The position numbers and the translations under genes are program-made. From NCBI RefSeq assembly GCF_021484805.1, contig NZ_CP090557.1:856501-920500 (forward strand): a stretch of DNA of 64,000 bases, written 5' to 3'. This document shows positions 27,088-35,853 of this stretch, one piece after another (within the stretch, counting starts at the first letter, position 1; every line of letters begins with the position of its first letter). The DNA is from Tellurirhabdus bombi. GTDB lineage: Bacteria > Bacteroidota > Bacteroidia > Cytophagales > Spirosomataceae. Below the pieces are notes generated by a model. That model had not been told where the DNA came from, did not search any database, and worked only from the letters and a program-made list of their open reading frames with translations.

Positions 27088-29321
27088 CAGCAACGAACCA
27101 TATTGGAAAACCGACCAACCGCGTTGACGGACGCGCGAAAGTCACCGGCGAAGCAAAATATGCCGCCGAATACAACCGATCTAACCTCACCTATGGCGTC
27201 GTCATTTCCAGTCCGATTGCCAAGGGAAAAATCACGAAAGTTGACCCGAGCCAGGCCCTGAGCGTACCGGGCGTTTTGAAAGTATTCACGCACGAAGACC
27301 GTCCTAGTCCGGCTTGGTTTGACCTTAAATACTTTGACGAAGACGCGCCGCCGGGTTCTCCATTCCGTCCGCTTTACGACAACAAAATAAAGTACAGTGG
27401 TCAGCCCATTGGTTTGGTTGTGGCCGAAACCTTTGAAGTAGCTCGCTATGCCTCTACGTTGGTTAAATACGAGTTTGAAGAAGAAGCGCACGTTACCAAT
27501 CTGGAGGAGCATCAGGAAAAGGCCCGCAAACCAAAAACAGGTCTTGCCAGCCTTCTGAAACCACCACCGCCGAAACCGCGCGGTGATGCCGAAAAGGCAT
27601 TCGCGGCCTCACCTTTTCAGATAGAAGCGGAGTATGTTCACCACGCGGAACACCACAATCCGATGGAGATGTTTGCTTCGACGGTGATCTGGCAGGGCGA
27701 CGGGAAGCTGATGGTTTATGACAAAACCCAGGGAGCGCCTAACAGCCAACGGTACATTAAAAACGTTTTTAGCTTATCAGACGAGGATGTGCGCGTGCTG
27801 ACACCCTACATGGGCGGCGGCTTCGGCTCCGGGCTTCGACCTCAGTACCAGCTCTTTCTGGCCGTCATGGCGTCCATTGGCCTCAAACGCTCCGTTCGGG
27901 TTTCGCTGACACGCCAGCAGATGTTTACCTTTGGCCACCGGCCCGCTACGATTCAAAGACTGAAGCTAGGCGCCTCGGCCGATGGAAAGCTCCAGGCAGT
28001 CATGCACGAAGCGGTTGCCGAAACGTCGCAGTTCGAAGATTATACTGAAGTGGTGGTCAATTGGTCGGGCTTGCTTTATCAGTGCGAAAATGTCAAACTT
28101 GATTATAAGCTGGTTCCGCTGGATGTTTACACGCCCCTCGACATGCGGGCACCGGGCGCCGTGACGGGTATTCCTGTTTTTGAGTGTGCCATTGATGATT
28201 TAGCTTACAAAGCCGGAATCGATCCGCTCGAATTTCGCCTGATCAACTACGCCGAAGAGGACCAGAACGAGAAACGGCCTTTTTCCAGCAAAGAACTCCG
28301 CGAATGCTACCGGCAGGGCGCTGAGAAATTTGGCTGGAGCAAGCGCAACCCCGAACCGCGTTCCACCCGGGAGGGCAACTACCTGGTTGGTTGGGGCGTT
28401 GCTACCGGCACCTGGGATGCAAACCAGATGTTCGCCCAGGCGAGTGCCGTTTTGTCCACAGAAGGCAAGCTCATTGTTAACAGCGCCACGGTTGATATTG
28501 GAACGGGAACTTACACCATCATGACCCAGATTGCCGCCGAAACCCTCGGACTGGCCCTGGAAGATGTGACCTTCAAGCTAGGAGATACGGACCTGCCAAC
28601 GGCACCAATTTCGGGTGGTTCCTGGACGGCAGCTTCGGTAGGCTCGGCAGTACAGGAAGTTTGCAATATCATTGGTGAAAAGCTTTTCAAGCTGGCTCAA
28701 AAATTACCGGGCTCACCATTTGCAAAAGCTAAAGCAGCCGATGTTGCCTTTGCCGATGGAAAAATGTACCTGAAAAGTAATCCCACGGTGTCTGCTTCCA
28801 TCATAGACGTCATGCGTAATGGACACGTTGTAAACGTCAATGCCAAAACAACGGCTTTACCCGATGTACTTAAGCAGCGAAAATACACCCGGGCAACGCA
28901 TTCGGCGGTTTTTGTGGAGGTTAAGGTCGATGCCGATTTAGGTACGGTCTACGTAACACGTGTTGTTAACGCCATTGCCGGTGGGCGCATCCTGAATGCA
29001 AAAACCGCCCGAAGTCAGATTGTTGGCGCAACGGTCTGGGGCATTAGCAAAGCGCTGGAAGAAGAATCCATTATGGATCACCGCCTCGGACGCTTTATGA
29101 ACCACAACCTGTCTGAGTATCATGTTGCAGTCAATAATGACATTCGGGACATCGATGTTATTTTTGTGGAAGAACACGATATGATTGTGAATCCGCTGGG
29201 CGCGAAAGGACTGGGCGAAATCGGAATTGTGGCCGTACCCGCTGCCATATCGAACGCCGTTTTCCACGCAACGGGTAAGCGAATCAACGACACACCGATT
29301 ACACCGGATAAGTTGCTGTAA
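27084..29321 (+). CDS. Molybdenum hydroxylase molybdopterin-binding catalytic subunit (PaoC/YagR type)
   Basis: The 745-residue large subunit opens with GKPTNRVDGRAKVTGEAKYA. Cofactor-contact motifs include PYMGGGFGSGLRPQ and DMRAPGAVTG. The catalytic glutamate lies in NPLGAKGLGEIGIVAVPAA near the C-terminus. PaoABC enzymes oxidise aldehydes. Relatives oxidise purines or N-heterocycles, so the substrate is only broadly set. The protein is typical in length and has no signal peptide. The operon ends in a strong hairpin terminator at 29335-29392. MoeA at 34433-35641 may supply its cofactor. Confidence 0.92.
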   Translation: MTATNHIGKPTNRVDGRAKVTGEAKYAAEYNRSNLTYGVVISSPIAKGKITKVDPSQALSVPGVLKVFTHEDRPSPAWFDLKYFDEDAPPGSPFRPLYDNKIKYSGQPIGLVVAETFEVARYASTLVKYEFEEEAHVTNLEEHQEKARKPKTGLASLLKPPPPKPRGDAEKAFAASPFQIEAEYVHHAEHHNPMEMFASTVIWQGDGKLMVYDKTQGAPNSQRYIKNVFSLSDEDVRVLTPYMGGGFGSGLRPQYQLFLAVMASIGLKRSVRVSLTRQQMFTFGHRPATIQRLKLGASADGKLQAVMHEAVAETSQFEDYTEVVVNWSGLLYQCENVKLDYKLVPLDVYTPLDMRAPGAVTGIPVFECAIDDLAYKAGIDPLEFRLINYAEEDQNEKRPFSSKELRECYRQGAEKFGWSKRNPEPRSTREGNYLVGWGVATGTWDANQMFAQASAVLSTEGKLIVNSATVDIGTGTYTIMTQIAAETLGLALEDVTFKLGDTDLPTAPISGGSWTAASVGSAVQEVCNIIGEKLFKLAQKLPGSPFAKAKAADVAFADGKMYLKSNPTVSASIIDVMRNGHVVNVNAKTTALPDVLKQRKYTRATHSAVFVEVKVDADLGTVYVTRVVNAIAGGRILNAKTARSQIVGATVWGISKALEEESIMDHRLGRFMNHNLSEYHVAVNNDIRDIDVIFVEEHDMIVNPLGAKGLGEIGIVAVPAAISNAVFHATGKRINDTPITPDKLL

Positions 29322-29334
29322 GCACTAAATGCAC

Positions 29335-29392
29335 AGAGCTTCCGCAAAGCGGCCCCGTTCTTTCTGGGCTGTTTTGCGGAAGCTCTTTTTTT
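29335..29392 (+). terminator. Rho-independent terminator of the PaoABC-type operon
   Basis: A perfect 14-bp stem, AGAGCTTCCGCAAA (29335-29348) with TTTGCGGAAGCTCT (29373-29386), is followed by a run of T to 29392. It starts 14 nt after the stop codon. The T-tract lies only on the plus side, so it serves the Mo-enzyme operon rather than the convergent NlpC gene. Confidence 0.92.
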
Positions 29393-29425
29393 CTAGAACT
29401 CTGGAAGCGTTTTCGGAAAAACGCT

Positions 29426-30580
29426 TTAGCGTAGTCCTAGTTCATTGTCCTTTATCATGCGTTTGGCGCGCAGAAACCGCTTCAGTTCGTGTTCGTCGAA
29501 ATTCGGCGCGGTTGGGTTCATGCTACTAATGCGAATTTTTCCCGAAGCGTGAATAAACTCGTTGTTTCCGATCCACATCCCTACGTGCACAACCCGTTCG
29601 CCTTTATCAGCCGTTGCGGGCTCCCCAAAAAACAGCAGATCGCCCGGTTTTAAGTTCGCAAAATTTTTGTCGGGTGTAGCAATCAATTCGCCTACGTGTA
29701 CCTGCTGCGAGGCGTCACGCGGCAGCGTCTGTCCATTCAGGAAATAAACCGTTTTGGTAAAACCGCTGCAATCCATCCCTTTGTACGAAGTTCCGCCCCA
29801 CAAATACGGAATACCCATCATGTGTTTAGCCGTGTTCACCAGGGACTCTTCGGTTGGTTTGGCTGTTTTTGCCCAGTCGGCGTAGCGTTGCGCCTCGGTT
29901 TTAGAAACGTAGGCAATGCGTCCGTCGGGAAAGCGGGCGCGAAAGTATTTCTTCTCTTCTTTTTCCAGAATCAACCTATCTCCAGCCACCAGATCTGAAA
30001 CGGTCTGCGATTTTGTGTTTGGTTCGCTATAGCAAAAGCCAAATGGATGCGTATAAATGATTTTCTCGGCACTTTCCCAGCGGTCGAAATCCGCTTTTTT
30101 CATGCGCTGTAAACCCCCAAAATCGACCCAGGCAATGTACTGATCGGGCGTTTGCACGAGGTACCAGCCCCGGTCTTTGTCCCAAACCCGCAATGGCATT
30201 CCCAGCAGCGCCTGGGTGGCCAGCTCGGCCGCTTCCCGTGGATTGGAACGCAGGTTAGCCACCGAAATATTGACAATGGCATACGACTCCTCTCCCAGCA
30301 CCGACGCGGGCAGCACCTGAATTTCGTCGCGGAAGGAAAGCCCTTTCTGGGTTAACTGATTTAACAGCGTTTGCTTGGCATCGGGTAGGTTTGTTTTTCC
30401 CGTTAAACGCCCCGTCGAATCAGCTTCGACCTGAAAAATAGCCACCCGTTTATCCGGAGCGGCCTGTTGCCGAACCTGCGAAATAATGTCCTGTTTGGCA
30501 GTCAGTTGGCTATCAGTCTGAGCAAATACCAGGGCGGGTAGCCAGACCGCCATAAACCCTAAAACACAAGCTTTTTTCAT
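29426..30580 (-). CDS. Exported SH3-containing NlpC/P60 cell-wall endopeptidase
   Basis: The 384-residue protein has signal peptide MKKACVLGFMAVWLPALVFAQ. Residues of about 95-160 and 175-235 look like two bacterial SH3 domains (VANLRSNPREAAEL, GWYLVQTPDQYIAWV). The NlpC/P60 domain (about 245-375) has Cys271 in GMDCSGFTK, His332 in VVHVGMWIG and His344 in EFIHASG as the catalytic set. Such enzymes cut the gamma-D-Glu to diamino-acid bond of murein peptides (YkfC family). Near it lies a dipeptide epimerase, the next step of murein-peptide catabolism. It is separated from that operon by a hairpin terminator, so it may have its own promoter. Confidence 0.92.
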   Translation of the reverse strand: MKKACVLGFMAVWLPALVFAQTDSQLTAKQDIISQVRQQAAPDKRVAIFQVEADSTGRLTGKTNLPDAKQTLLNQLTQKGLSFRDEIQVLPASVLGEESYAIVNISVANLRSNPREAAELATQALLGMPLRVWDKDRGWYLVQTPDQYIAWVDFGGLQRMKKADFDRWESAEKIIYTHPFGFCYSEPNTKSQTVSDLVAGDRLILEKEEKKYFRARFPDGRIAYVSKTEAQRYADWAKTAKPTEESLVNTAKHMMGIPYLWGGTSYKGMDCSGFTKTVYFLNGQTLPRDASQQVHVGELIATPDKNFANLKPGDLLFFGEPATADKGERVVHVGMWIGNNEFIHASGKIRISSMNPTAPNFDEHELKRFLRAKRMIKDNELGLR

Positions 30581-30644
30581 TGTTGATGCTGTCAGTCAGG
30601 CGAAGATAGACCTGGGCTGTTTAAATTACAATTGGGCAGAAGCG

Positions 30645-30686
30645 CAAAAAGCAGAGGGCTTTGATGGTTAACCGAAGTCCCTCTGC
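30645..30686 (-). terminator. Hairpin terminator after the AONS-like gene
   Basis: On the minus strand GCAGAGGG (30686-30679) pairs with CCCTCTGC (30658-30651) around a 20-nt loop, followed by TTTTTG. It lies about 150 nt downstream of the AONS-like gene stop and before the NlpC start. Confidence 0.65.
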
Positions 30687-30832
30687 AGGAAGATTGACAA
30701 GTGGACAGGAGAAAAAGTCCCGAAAAATAGCATTAATTAGAAACATTGTCAGCAAGGAGGCACATTATTTCTGATATAATGTTTATTCTACGGCACTTTA
30801 GTCAACTATAGTCCTTATCCGGTATCTTTTTA

Positions 30833-31897
30833 TTACTTTTTCCCGCTTACAAGCAACGTAGCTAACCGTTCTAAATCGTCAGCTGTGTGCAGCGCGTTGA
30901 TCACAATTCGCGTATTGGGCTTGTCCGTTGGTGAAGGATAGGCAAAGCTATAAATCAACACCTTATTCTGGACTAATTGCGCGTAGATGCCGTCGTAGGG
31001 CGTATAAAAAACCGGATAACCCTTGCTATGCTGAAACAGAGGAGAGCCCGTTAATAGCTCTTCAATATGGCTGATATTTTGTTGTAGTTGCTGAAAAGAT
31101 GTCTGGTAAATAGCTTCCGCCCGGCTATAGGCATACAGATAAGCGGGTGGCGTCGGAGAGCAGGCGCCGAAAAAAGCCATTCGCCGGATGGCACTCAGAA
31201 TCGTTGACTCCGCGAAAAGAACGCCCCCGGGCAATCCCATCGCCTTCGCCAGAGATGCCGTCACGATGGTTCGTATGTTTGGCCGACGCGGAACCTGCCC
31301 TAAAATACCGCGTCCCCCCTCCCCGATAACACCCAGTCCGTGCGAATCATCGATCAAGAGCGTAATGGGTAGGTCGCCAGGCAAGTCAGCTACCCAATCA
31401 AACGAATACCTAACCGACTGAACAGCGTCCAATGAATTAACAACAATGGCAATTCGGTTACTTGTCACGGTCCGCAGCCGGTCGGGGAGTTGTGCCGCCC
31501 AAGTTTCAAACGGCAGCGACGGCAGCGCAACCGACGGCTCATGCCAAATGGCCGGGTGAGCCGACGGCCCATAAACAAAATGGTAGCCCTCGCTTTTTAG
31601 CCAGGCCATGACCATTTGCCCCGCCATCATGCCCGACGAAAGCGTTAACGCCGCCTCGGCCCCAGCGAAAGCCGCCAGTTTTGCTTCGGCTTCCTCGTAG
31701 ATGCCTAGCCGCAGATTCCCGTTTCGCGATGAGCCAAAAACGGTGCCATAACGCCCCAAGCCTTCCGCCAATAACTGCTGAAAATCTTTGTTTTGCGCAA
31801 GACCCAAGTAAGACGTTCCGCTGAAAAAAAGGTATTCTTCGCCATCCAGTCGTATCGTTCGGCCGGGCAGGTGATCAATGGTGTAAAAATCATTCAT
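30833..31897 (-). CDS. AONS/KBL-family PLP-dependent enzyme (alpha-oxoamine synthase-like)
   Basis: The 354-residue fold-type I PLP enzyme resembles 8-amino-7-oxononanoate synthase and 2-amino-3-ketobutyrate CoA ligase. Lys218 in TASLAKAMGLPGG should bind PLP. IDDSHGLGVIGEGGRG (around Asp184 and His186) is the variant of the usual DEAHGTG motif, and FSGTSYLGLAQ matches the N-terminal substrate region. It is shorter than typical AONS by 30 or so residues. It overlaps the epimerase by 4 nt, so the two likely work together. Alpha-oxoamine synthases join an amino acid (often L-Ala or Gly) to an acyl-CoA. The real substrates here are unknown, and no biotin genes are present. An aminotransferase-like role is possible. 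Confidence 0.8.
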   Translation of the reverse strand: MNDFYTIDHLPGRTIRLDGEEYLFFSGTSYLGLAQNKDFQQLLAEGLGRYGTVFGSSRNGNLRLGIYEEAEAKLAAFAGAEAALTLSSGMMAGQMVMAWLKSEGYHFVYGPSAHPAIWHEPSVALPSLPFETWAAQLPDRLRTVTSNRIAIVVNSLDAVQSVRYSFDWVADLPGDLPITLLIDDSHGLGVIGEGGRGILGQVPRRPNIRTIVTASLAKAMGLPGGVLFAESTILSAIRRMAFFGACSPTPPAYLYAYSRAEAIYQTSFQQLQQNISHIEELLTGSPLFQHSKGYPVFYTPYDGIYAQLVQNKVLIYSFAYPSPTDKPNTRIVINALHTADDLERLATLLVSGKK

Positions 31898-32907
31898 AAG
31901 CGTGCCCCGGTCCCATTTTCGGTAGCGTAAAGTACTCGCCCATAATCGAATGTCACGCCGGTGGCCGGGTCGTTGGCGATGAGCAGCGTGCCGTCCATAT
32001 CCACGTAATCAAGCAAAGGCAGCAATTGAGCAATGGCCGAAATACCAACGCTGGTTTCGTTCATGCAACCGACCATTACCTTCATCTGGTGCCGGCGGGC
32101 GGCATCGATCATGCGTCGGGCGGGGGTCAGACCACCGCATTTGGTCAGCTTGATGTTGATGCCGTGGAAATAGCCCGCGCACGTATCCACATCGCTTTCC
32201 ACAATGCAGCTTTCGTCGGCAATAATGGGCAATACACTTTCGGCATAAACGCGCTTCATGCCTTCCCAATCGGCAGCTTTGAGCGGCTGTTCGATAAATT
32301 CAACGCCCAAGGCTTTTAGCTCTGGCGCGTAGGCAATCGTCTGGTCGGCGGTCCAGGCACAGTTGGCATCCACGCGAAACGTGGCGTCGGTATGTTTTCT
32401 TAACGCGCGGATAATGGCCAGATCATCGTCTGTCCCGAGTTTGATTTTATAAAGCGGCCAGGGCAATTCCTGCATTTTTTCCACCATTTTCTCCACCGAA
32501 TCGATGCCAATGGTGTAGTTTGTCAGGGGAATATGCGTTGGATCGAGATTCCAGAATTGATACAAGGGCTTTCTGGCCCGTTTGGCAACCAGGTCATGCG
32601 CTGCTTCATCCAGGGCACACTGCGCAAACGGGTTTTGACGCAGGTGCGGATTCACCAAGGCCCAGAGTTCTTCCGCCGATTGCCATTCATTTAACTCAAC
32701 TAGCGACCGAAGGCTCTCTAAATCCTCAATCATCCGGTCAATTGTGATGCCGTAATACTTATTGGAAGTCGCTTCACCGTAGCCCCGAACTTCGCCATCG
32801 CGCAACTCAACAATGAGCGTTGGCTGGACATCGCGGGAGTCGTGGGCAATGGTAAACGTATGTTTCAGACGGAGATCGAAACGGTGGAAATGCAAAGAAA
32901 TGGACAT
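31894..32907 (-). CDS. Dipeptide epimerase (L-Ala-D/L-Glu type, enolase superfamily)
   Basis: From ATG at 32907 the protein has 337 residues. This start fits the family (MSISLHFHRFDLRLKHTF). An upstream in-frame ATG at 33000 would add 31 unlike residues and overlap the thioredoxin gene. Enolase-superfamily motifs: KIKLGTDDD with the paired lysines, RVDANCAWT, EFIEQPL, ADESC and INIKLTKCGG. This matches muconate-lactonizing-like dipeptide epimerases (YcjG/YkfB) that invert L-Ala-D-Glu to L-Ala-L-Glu during murein recycling. Other dipeptide specificities exist, so the exact substrate is inferred. It is co-translated with the AONS-like gene. Confidence 0.88.
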   Translation of the reverse strand: MSISLHFHRFDLRLKHTFTIAHDSRDVQPTLIVELRDGEVRGYGEATSNKYYGITIDRMIEDLESLRSLVELNEWQSAEELWALVNPHLRQNPFAQCALDEAAHDLVAKRARKPLYQFWNLDPTHIPLTNYTIGIDSVEKMVEKMQELPWPLYKIKLGTDDDLAIIRALRKHTDATFRVDANCAWTADQTIAYAPELKALGVEFIEQPLKAADWEGMKRVYAESVLPIIADESCIVESDVDTCAGYFHGINIKLTKCGGLTPARRMIDAARRHQMKVMVGCMNETSVGISAIAQLLPLLDYVDMDGTLLIANDPATGVTFDYGRVLYATENGTGARL

Positions 32908-32933
32908 ACACCTGCAACTTACTAAATTCGCTA

Positions 32934-33233
32934 TTAACCCAATATCTTCTGCACCGCTTTTTCCAACTGAACCAGCGGCAGTGTGCCCGATTGCCGCCAT
33001 TTGATCTGTCCTTTATCAAAAAGAATCAGGGTTGGAACGCCTTGAATCCGGTATTGCATCGCTGCCTTCCGGCTTTTATCAATATCAACTTTCAGGACTT
33101 TTACCTTGCCTTCGTTGCGGCGGGCAAACTCCTGAAGGATCGGTGCCATTGCTTTACAGGGGCCGCACCAGGTGGCGTAGAAATCAACCAGAACGGGCTG
33201 ATCGCCTTTTATTAATTCAAGAAAAGAAGCCAT
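32934..33233 (-). CDS. trxA: Thioredoxin
   Basis: The 99-residue protein is a canonical small thioredoxin: VLVDFYATWCGPCKAMAPIL with redox cysteines Cys23 and Cys26, then the cis-Pro in QGVPTLILF. It has no signal peptide, so it is cytoplasmic. It lies 26 nt before the epimerase start and 43 nt after the DUF922-like gene stop, on the same strand. Thioredoxins reduce protein disulfides. A special partner is not evident. Confidence 0.94.
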   Translation of the reverse strand: MASFLELIKGDQPVLVDFYATWCGPCKAMAPILQEFARRNEGKVKVLKVDIDKSRKAAMQYRIQGVPTLILFDKGQIKWRQSGTLPLVQLEKAVQKILG

Positions 33234-33276
33234 AATTTTACTTTGTTTTACTGTTAAATCCCTGCTAACTTAAACT

Positions 33277-34398
33277 TCACTTTTTGGTCAGCAAGCCTTC
33301 TGTCTGTTCTTCGGCCCGGCGAAGTTCGTCTATAATTCGCCGATTCCAAGACTCCTGTGCCATTGTATTGAGTCCGTGCTGTGTTTCATCGTCGTATTGC
33401 GTCTGCCGTCGGTTCATGTCGCGGTAAGCTTCCAGGTACAAATACTGAATCCGACTGTTGTAATCCTCCACGTCCATCTCGTCGTCTACCAGAATTCGCT
33501 GCTTGAAGCGTTCCACCACCAGCTTAACAATATCAAAATGACGTTGTTCGTGCAACAGACTATAGCCTTTATCGGCGGCGGCCACACTCGGCGAAACCCA
33601 CGACATGCTCTTCTGCATGTATGTTTTAAAGGTCAGCTCAACGTGTAAAAAGCCATTCACCCAGCGCGGTTTACCTTCGTAGGAAAACGAGGAAAAAACG
33701 GCAGCTCCCAGACGACCCGTGCGCGGTGTTGCCTGAAAATCAGACCAGCTTAACGGATGTTTTGAGCTATAAAAAACGGTATCGCTTTTGGTATCCTGCG
33801 TCGTGTAATCCTTGAAAAAAAACCGGATTCCTTTCAGCATCGACAGACTGGTTTGGCGGTTGGCGGGCACCCAGTCGGACAGGTAGATCATGGCATTTTC
33901 AACCGCTCGCCGGGCCACACCGCCCAGAGGAGCCGTTTGGTTCAGCGAACGAACGTAACGCGTTTCGGTGGTATAGCCCGTTAGCTGCCCCAGTTGCTGA
34001 TCACGCGGGGTTTTAAACGTCATGGAAATTTTGAAGGAACCTTCAATTTTTCCGTCCGCCCGCATCGTTTCCGTAAATCGAAAAGCCTTCACCTGAACAA
34101 CAACGGGCAAACGCGCCGTATCAGCCTGGAAATTAGGCCTTAATACATCCATTAGCGTACGCTCAAGGCTGCTGGCAAAGCGGGCTGGCTTCGTTTGCCC
34201 GGCATCGGCCCACAAATTCCCCAACGTACTTTTGTCGGAGCGCACATCTTCAACCCGCATGACGGAGAAGGAAGGTTTTACGATCCGAACGGGCTCCGCC
34301 GGAAAAGAAATAGTGATCGATTCCTGAGTCCGGCCAGGAATCAGAAACGCAATCAGTAAGTGCATGATCAGGAGTAAGTTCACATTTATAGAACGCAA
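33277..34398 (-). CDS. Exported DUF922-like putative zinc metalloprotease
   Basis: The 373-residue protein has an N-terminal hydrophobic signal (to about residue 24). Residues 25-180 form an unassigned domain. Residues of about 205-360 carry HPLSWSDFQA and the zinc-binding-type motif LLHEQRHFDI (His283, Glu284, His287). This pairing of a W-S-D-F motif and HExxH is typical of DUF922 proteins, predicted secreted zinc-dependent proteases. The target is unknown. It stands between moeA and trxA on the same strand, with a 34-nt gap to moeA. Confidence 0.72.
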   Translation of the reverse strand: MRSINVNLLLIMHLLIAFLIPGRTQESITISFPAEPVRIVKPSFSVMRVEDVRSDKSTLGNLWADAGQTKPARFASSLERTLMDVLRPNFQADTARLPVVVQVKAFRFTETMRADGKIEGSFKISMTFKTPRDQQLGQLTGYTTETRYVRSLNQTAPLGGVARRAVENAMIYLSDWVPANRQTSLSMLKGIRFFFKDYTTQDTKSDTVFYSSKHPLSWSDFQATPRTGRLGAAVFSSFSYEGKPRWVNGFLHVELTFKTYMQKSMSWVSPSVAAADKGYSLLHEQRHFDIVKLVVERFKQRILVDDEMDVEDYNSRIQYLYLEAYRDMNRRQTQYDDETQHGLNTMAQESWNRRIIDELRRAEEQTEGLLTKK

Positions 34399-34432
34399 AC
34401 CCGCTTAAAAATATCCCAGAAAAATACACAAT

Positions 34433-35641
34433 TTATGCGCGAAAAGGCCATATCGGAAAAGCGTCGCCTACCTCAAAATGAGTCTGGTCGGCGGGCAGTT
34501 CCATAAAACCATCACAATCGAGCAAATTGGCATAATCGCCGGAGCCACCGCCCGGAAACGGGGTTGCCTCCCGGGTGCCGTCGGCGGCCTGCACCAGGCG
34601 AACGGGCAAGAAATAGGTCAGCGTCGGTTTAAACACAACGGGCTGGCTGAGTCGGGCCAGAGGTTGTTGGGCCATTGGCAAACCCAGGGACGCTTTTAGC
34701 CACGGAAGCAGGTAACGATAGGTACAAAGAAAGGTTGACACGGGGTTTCCAGGCAGGCCAAACACCGGTTTTATCGCTTCTGCTTCGGTCGCCACGCCAA
34801 ACCACAACGGCTTTCCCGGTCGCTGGGCAATCTGGTGAAACATCTCTTGCACGCCTATTTTTTTCAATACGTCCGGCACAAAATCCGCTTTCCCTGCCGA
34901 TACGCCGCCGCTCAAAACCAGGGCATCCCCCGCCGCAAGCAACTCACGTAACGTTTGCTCCATGCGGGATGCATCGTCCTGCACGTGAGCCAGCGTGACC
35001 GAAGCACCCGCTGCTTCCAGCGCCGCTTTCAGCATGTAGGCGTTTGACAATCGGATCTGGTGTGGTAAAGGGGTTTCCTGCACATCGACCAACTCATCCC
35101 CAGTCGAAACGACAATAACCTGCGGAGGTCGGGTTACCAGCAGCTTGCTTTTACCCACCGACGCGGCCACCGCGATTTCAGCCGAACTTAGGCGTGTTCC
35201 GCTTTTCACCAATAAAGTGCCCGCGAGTCGGTCGGAACCCTGCCGGTGGACGCTCTGGCCTTCCAAGACGGCCTCCGTACGGATTTCCGCCAGTTCGTCG
35301 GCAATTCGCAAATCCTCGTAGCGAATGACGGTGTCAGTTCCTTCGGGAAGGACCGCACCAGTCATCACTTCCAGGCAGGCGGTGGGGTCCGTCAGTTGCT
35401 GCCGTGGCTGGCCTGCGTACTGAATTCCCGCTATTCGAAACGTCCGGTTTCCGGCGGCGTAGTGTGCATATTGGATGGCAATTCCGTCCATCGTTACGCG
35501 GTCAAAGGGGGGCATGTCGCGGTCGGCAGAAAGCGGCTCACGCAGCATACGCCCGGCGGCCTGTTCCAGTGGAACTTCCTCCGCCGAAAGCGTTAGCAGA
35601 TACTTTTGAATGGTGGAAGAAGCAGAATCAACTGTTTGCAT
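34433..35641 (-). CDS. moeA: Molybdopterin molybdenumtransferase MoeA
   Basis: From ATG at 35641 the protein has 402 residues. An upstream ATG at 35689 would add 16 residues not seen in the family, so the internal start is preferred. Features: PLEQAAGRMLREPL, DMPPFDRVTMDGIAI, EVMTGAVLPEGTDTVIRYED, the MoCF domain VIVVSTGDELVD and LSGGVSAGKADFVPDVL, and FGLPGNPVSTFLC. MoeA inserts molybdate into adenylylated molybdopterin, completing the cofactor. The PaoABC-type enzyme 5 kb away is a likely user, although no other moa/mog genes are in the window. Confidence 0.95.
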   Translation of the reverse strand: MQTVDSASSTIQKYLLTLSAEEVPLEQAAGRMLREPLSADRDMPPFDRVTMDGIAIQYAHYAAGNRTFRIAGIQYAGQPRQQLTDPTACLEVMTGAVLPEGTDTVIRYEDLRIADELAEIRTEAVLEGQSVHRQGSDRLAGTLLVKSGTRLSSAEIAVAASVGKSKLLVTRPPQVIVVSTGDELVDVQETPLPHQIRLSNAYMLKAALEAAGASVTLAHVQDDASRMEQTLRELLAAGDALVLSGGVSAGKADFVPDVLKKIGVQEMFHQIAQRPGKPLWFGVATEAEAIKPVFGLPGNPVSTFLCTYRYLLPWLKASLGLPMAQQPLARLSQPVVFKPTLTYFLPVRLVQAADGTREATPFPGGGSGDYANLLDCDGFMELPADQTHFEVGDAFPIWPFRA

Positions 35642-35853
35642 AGCCCGTTTTTCTTGCAAAGGAATGAAAAGTAGCTTATGCGCGAACACCGTTTTACCAA
35701 GTTTTCTGAAACGAGACCGTCGCCCATATGTACAGGAATAGCTTTTTTACAGTTACTTTTTAAGATTTATTTTTCATATTACCAGAAAAAGCACTGTCTA
35801 TAAACTCATTACAACCAGAAGCCGTTTTCTAATCTGTACCTTTTTTAAGTTTT

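Noticed and set aside
30751-30762. AAGGAGGC as a ribosome binding site for a small gene
   Set aside because: No start codon and open frame of useful length follow it on that strand.
30833-31897. Calling the PLP enzyme BioF
   Set aside because: No biotin genes are nearby, the protein is short, and it is coupled to a dipeptide epimerase.
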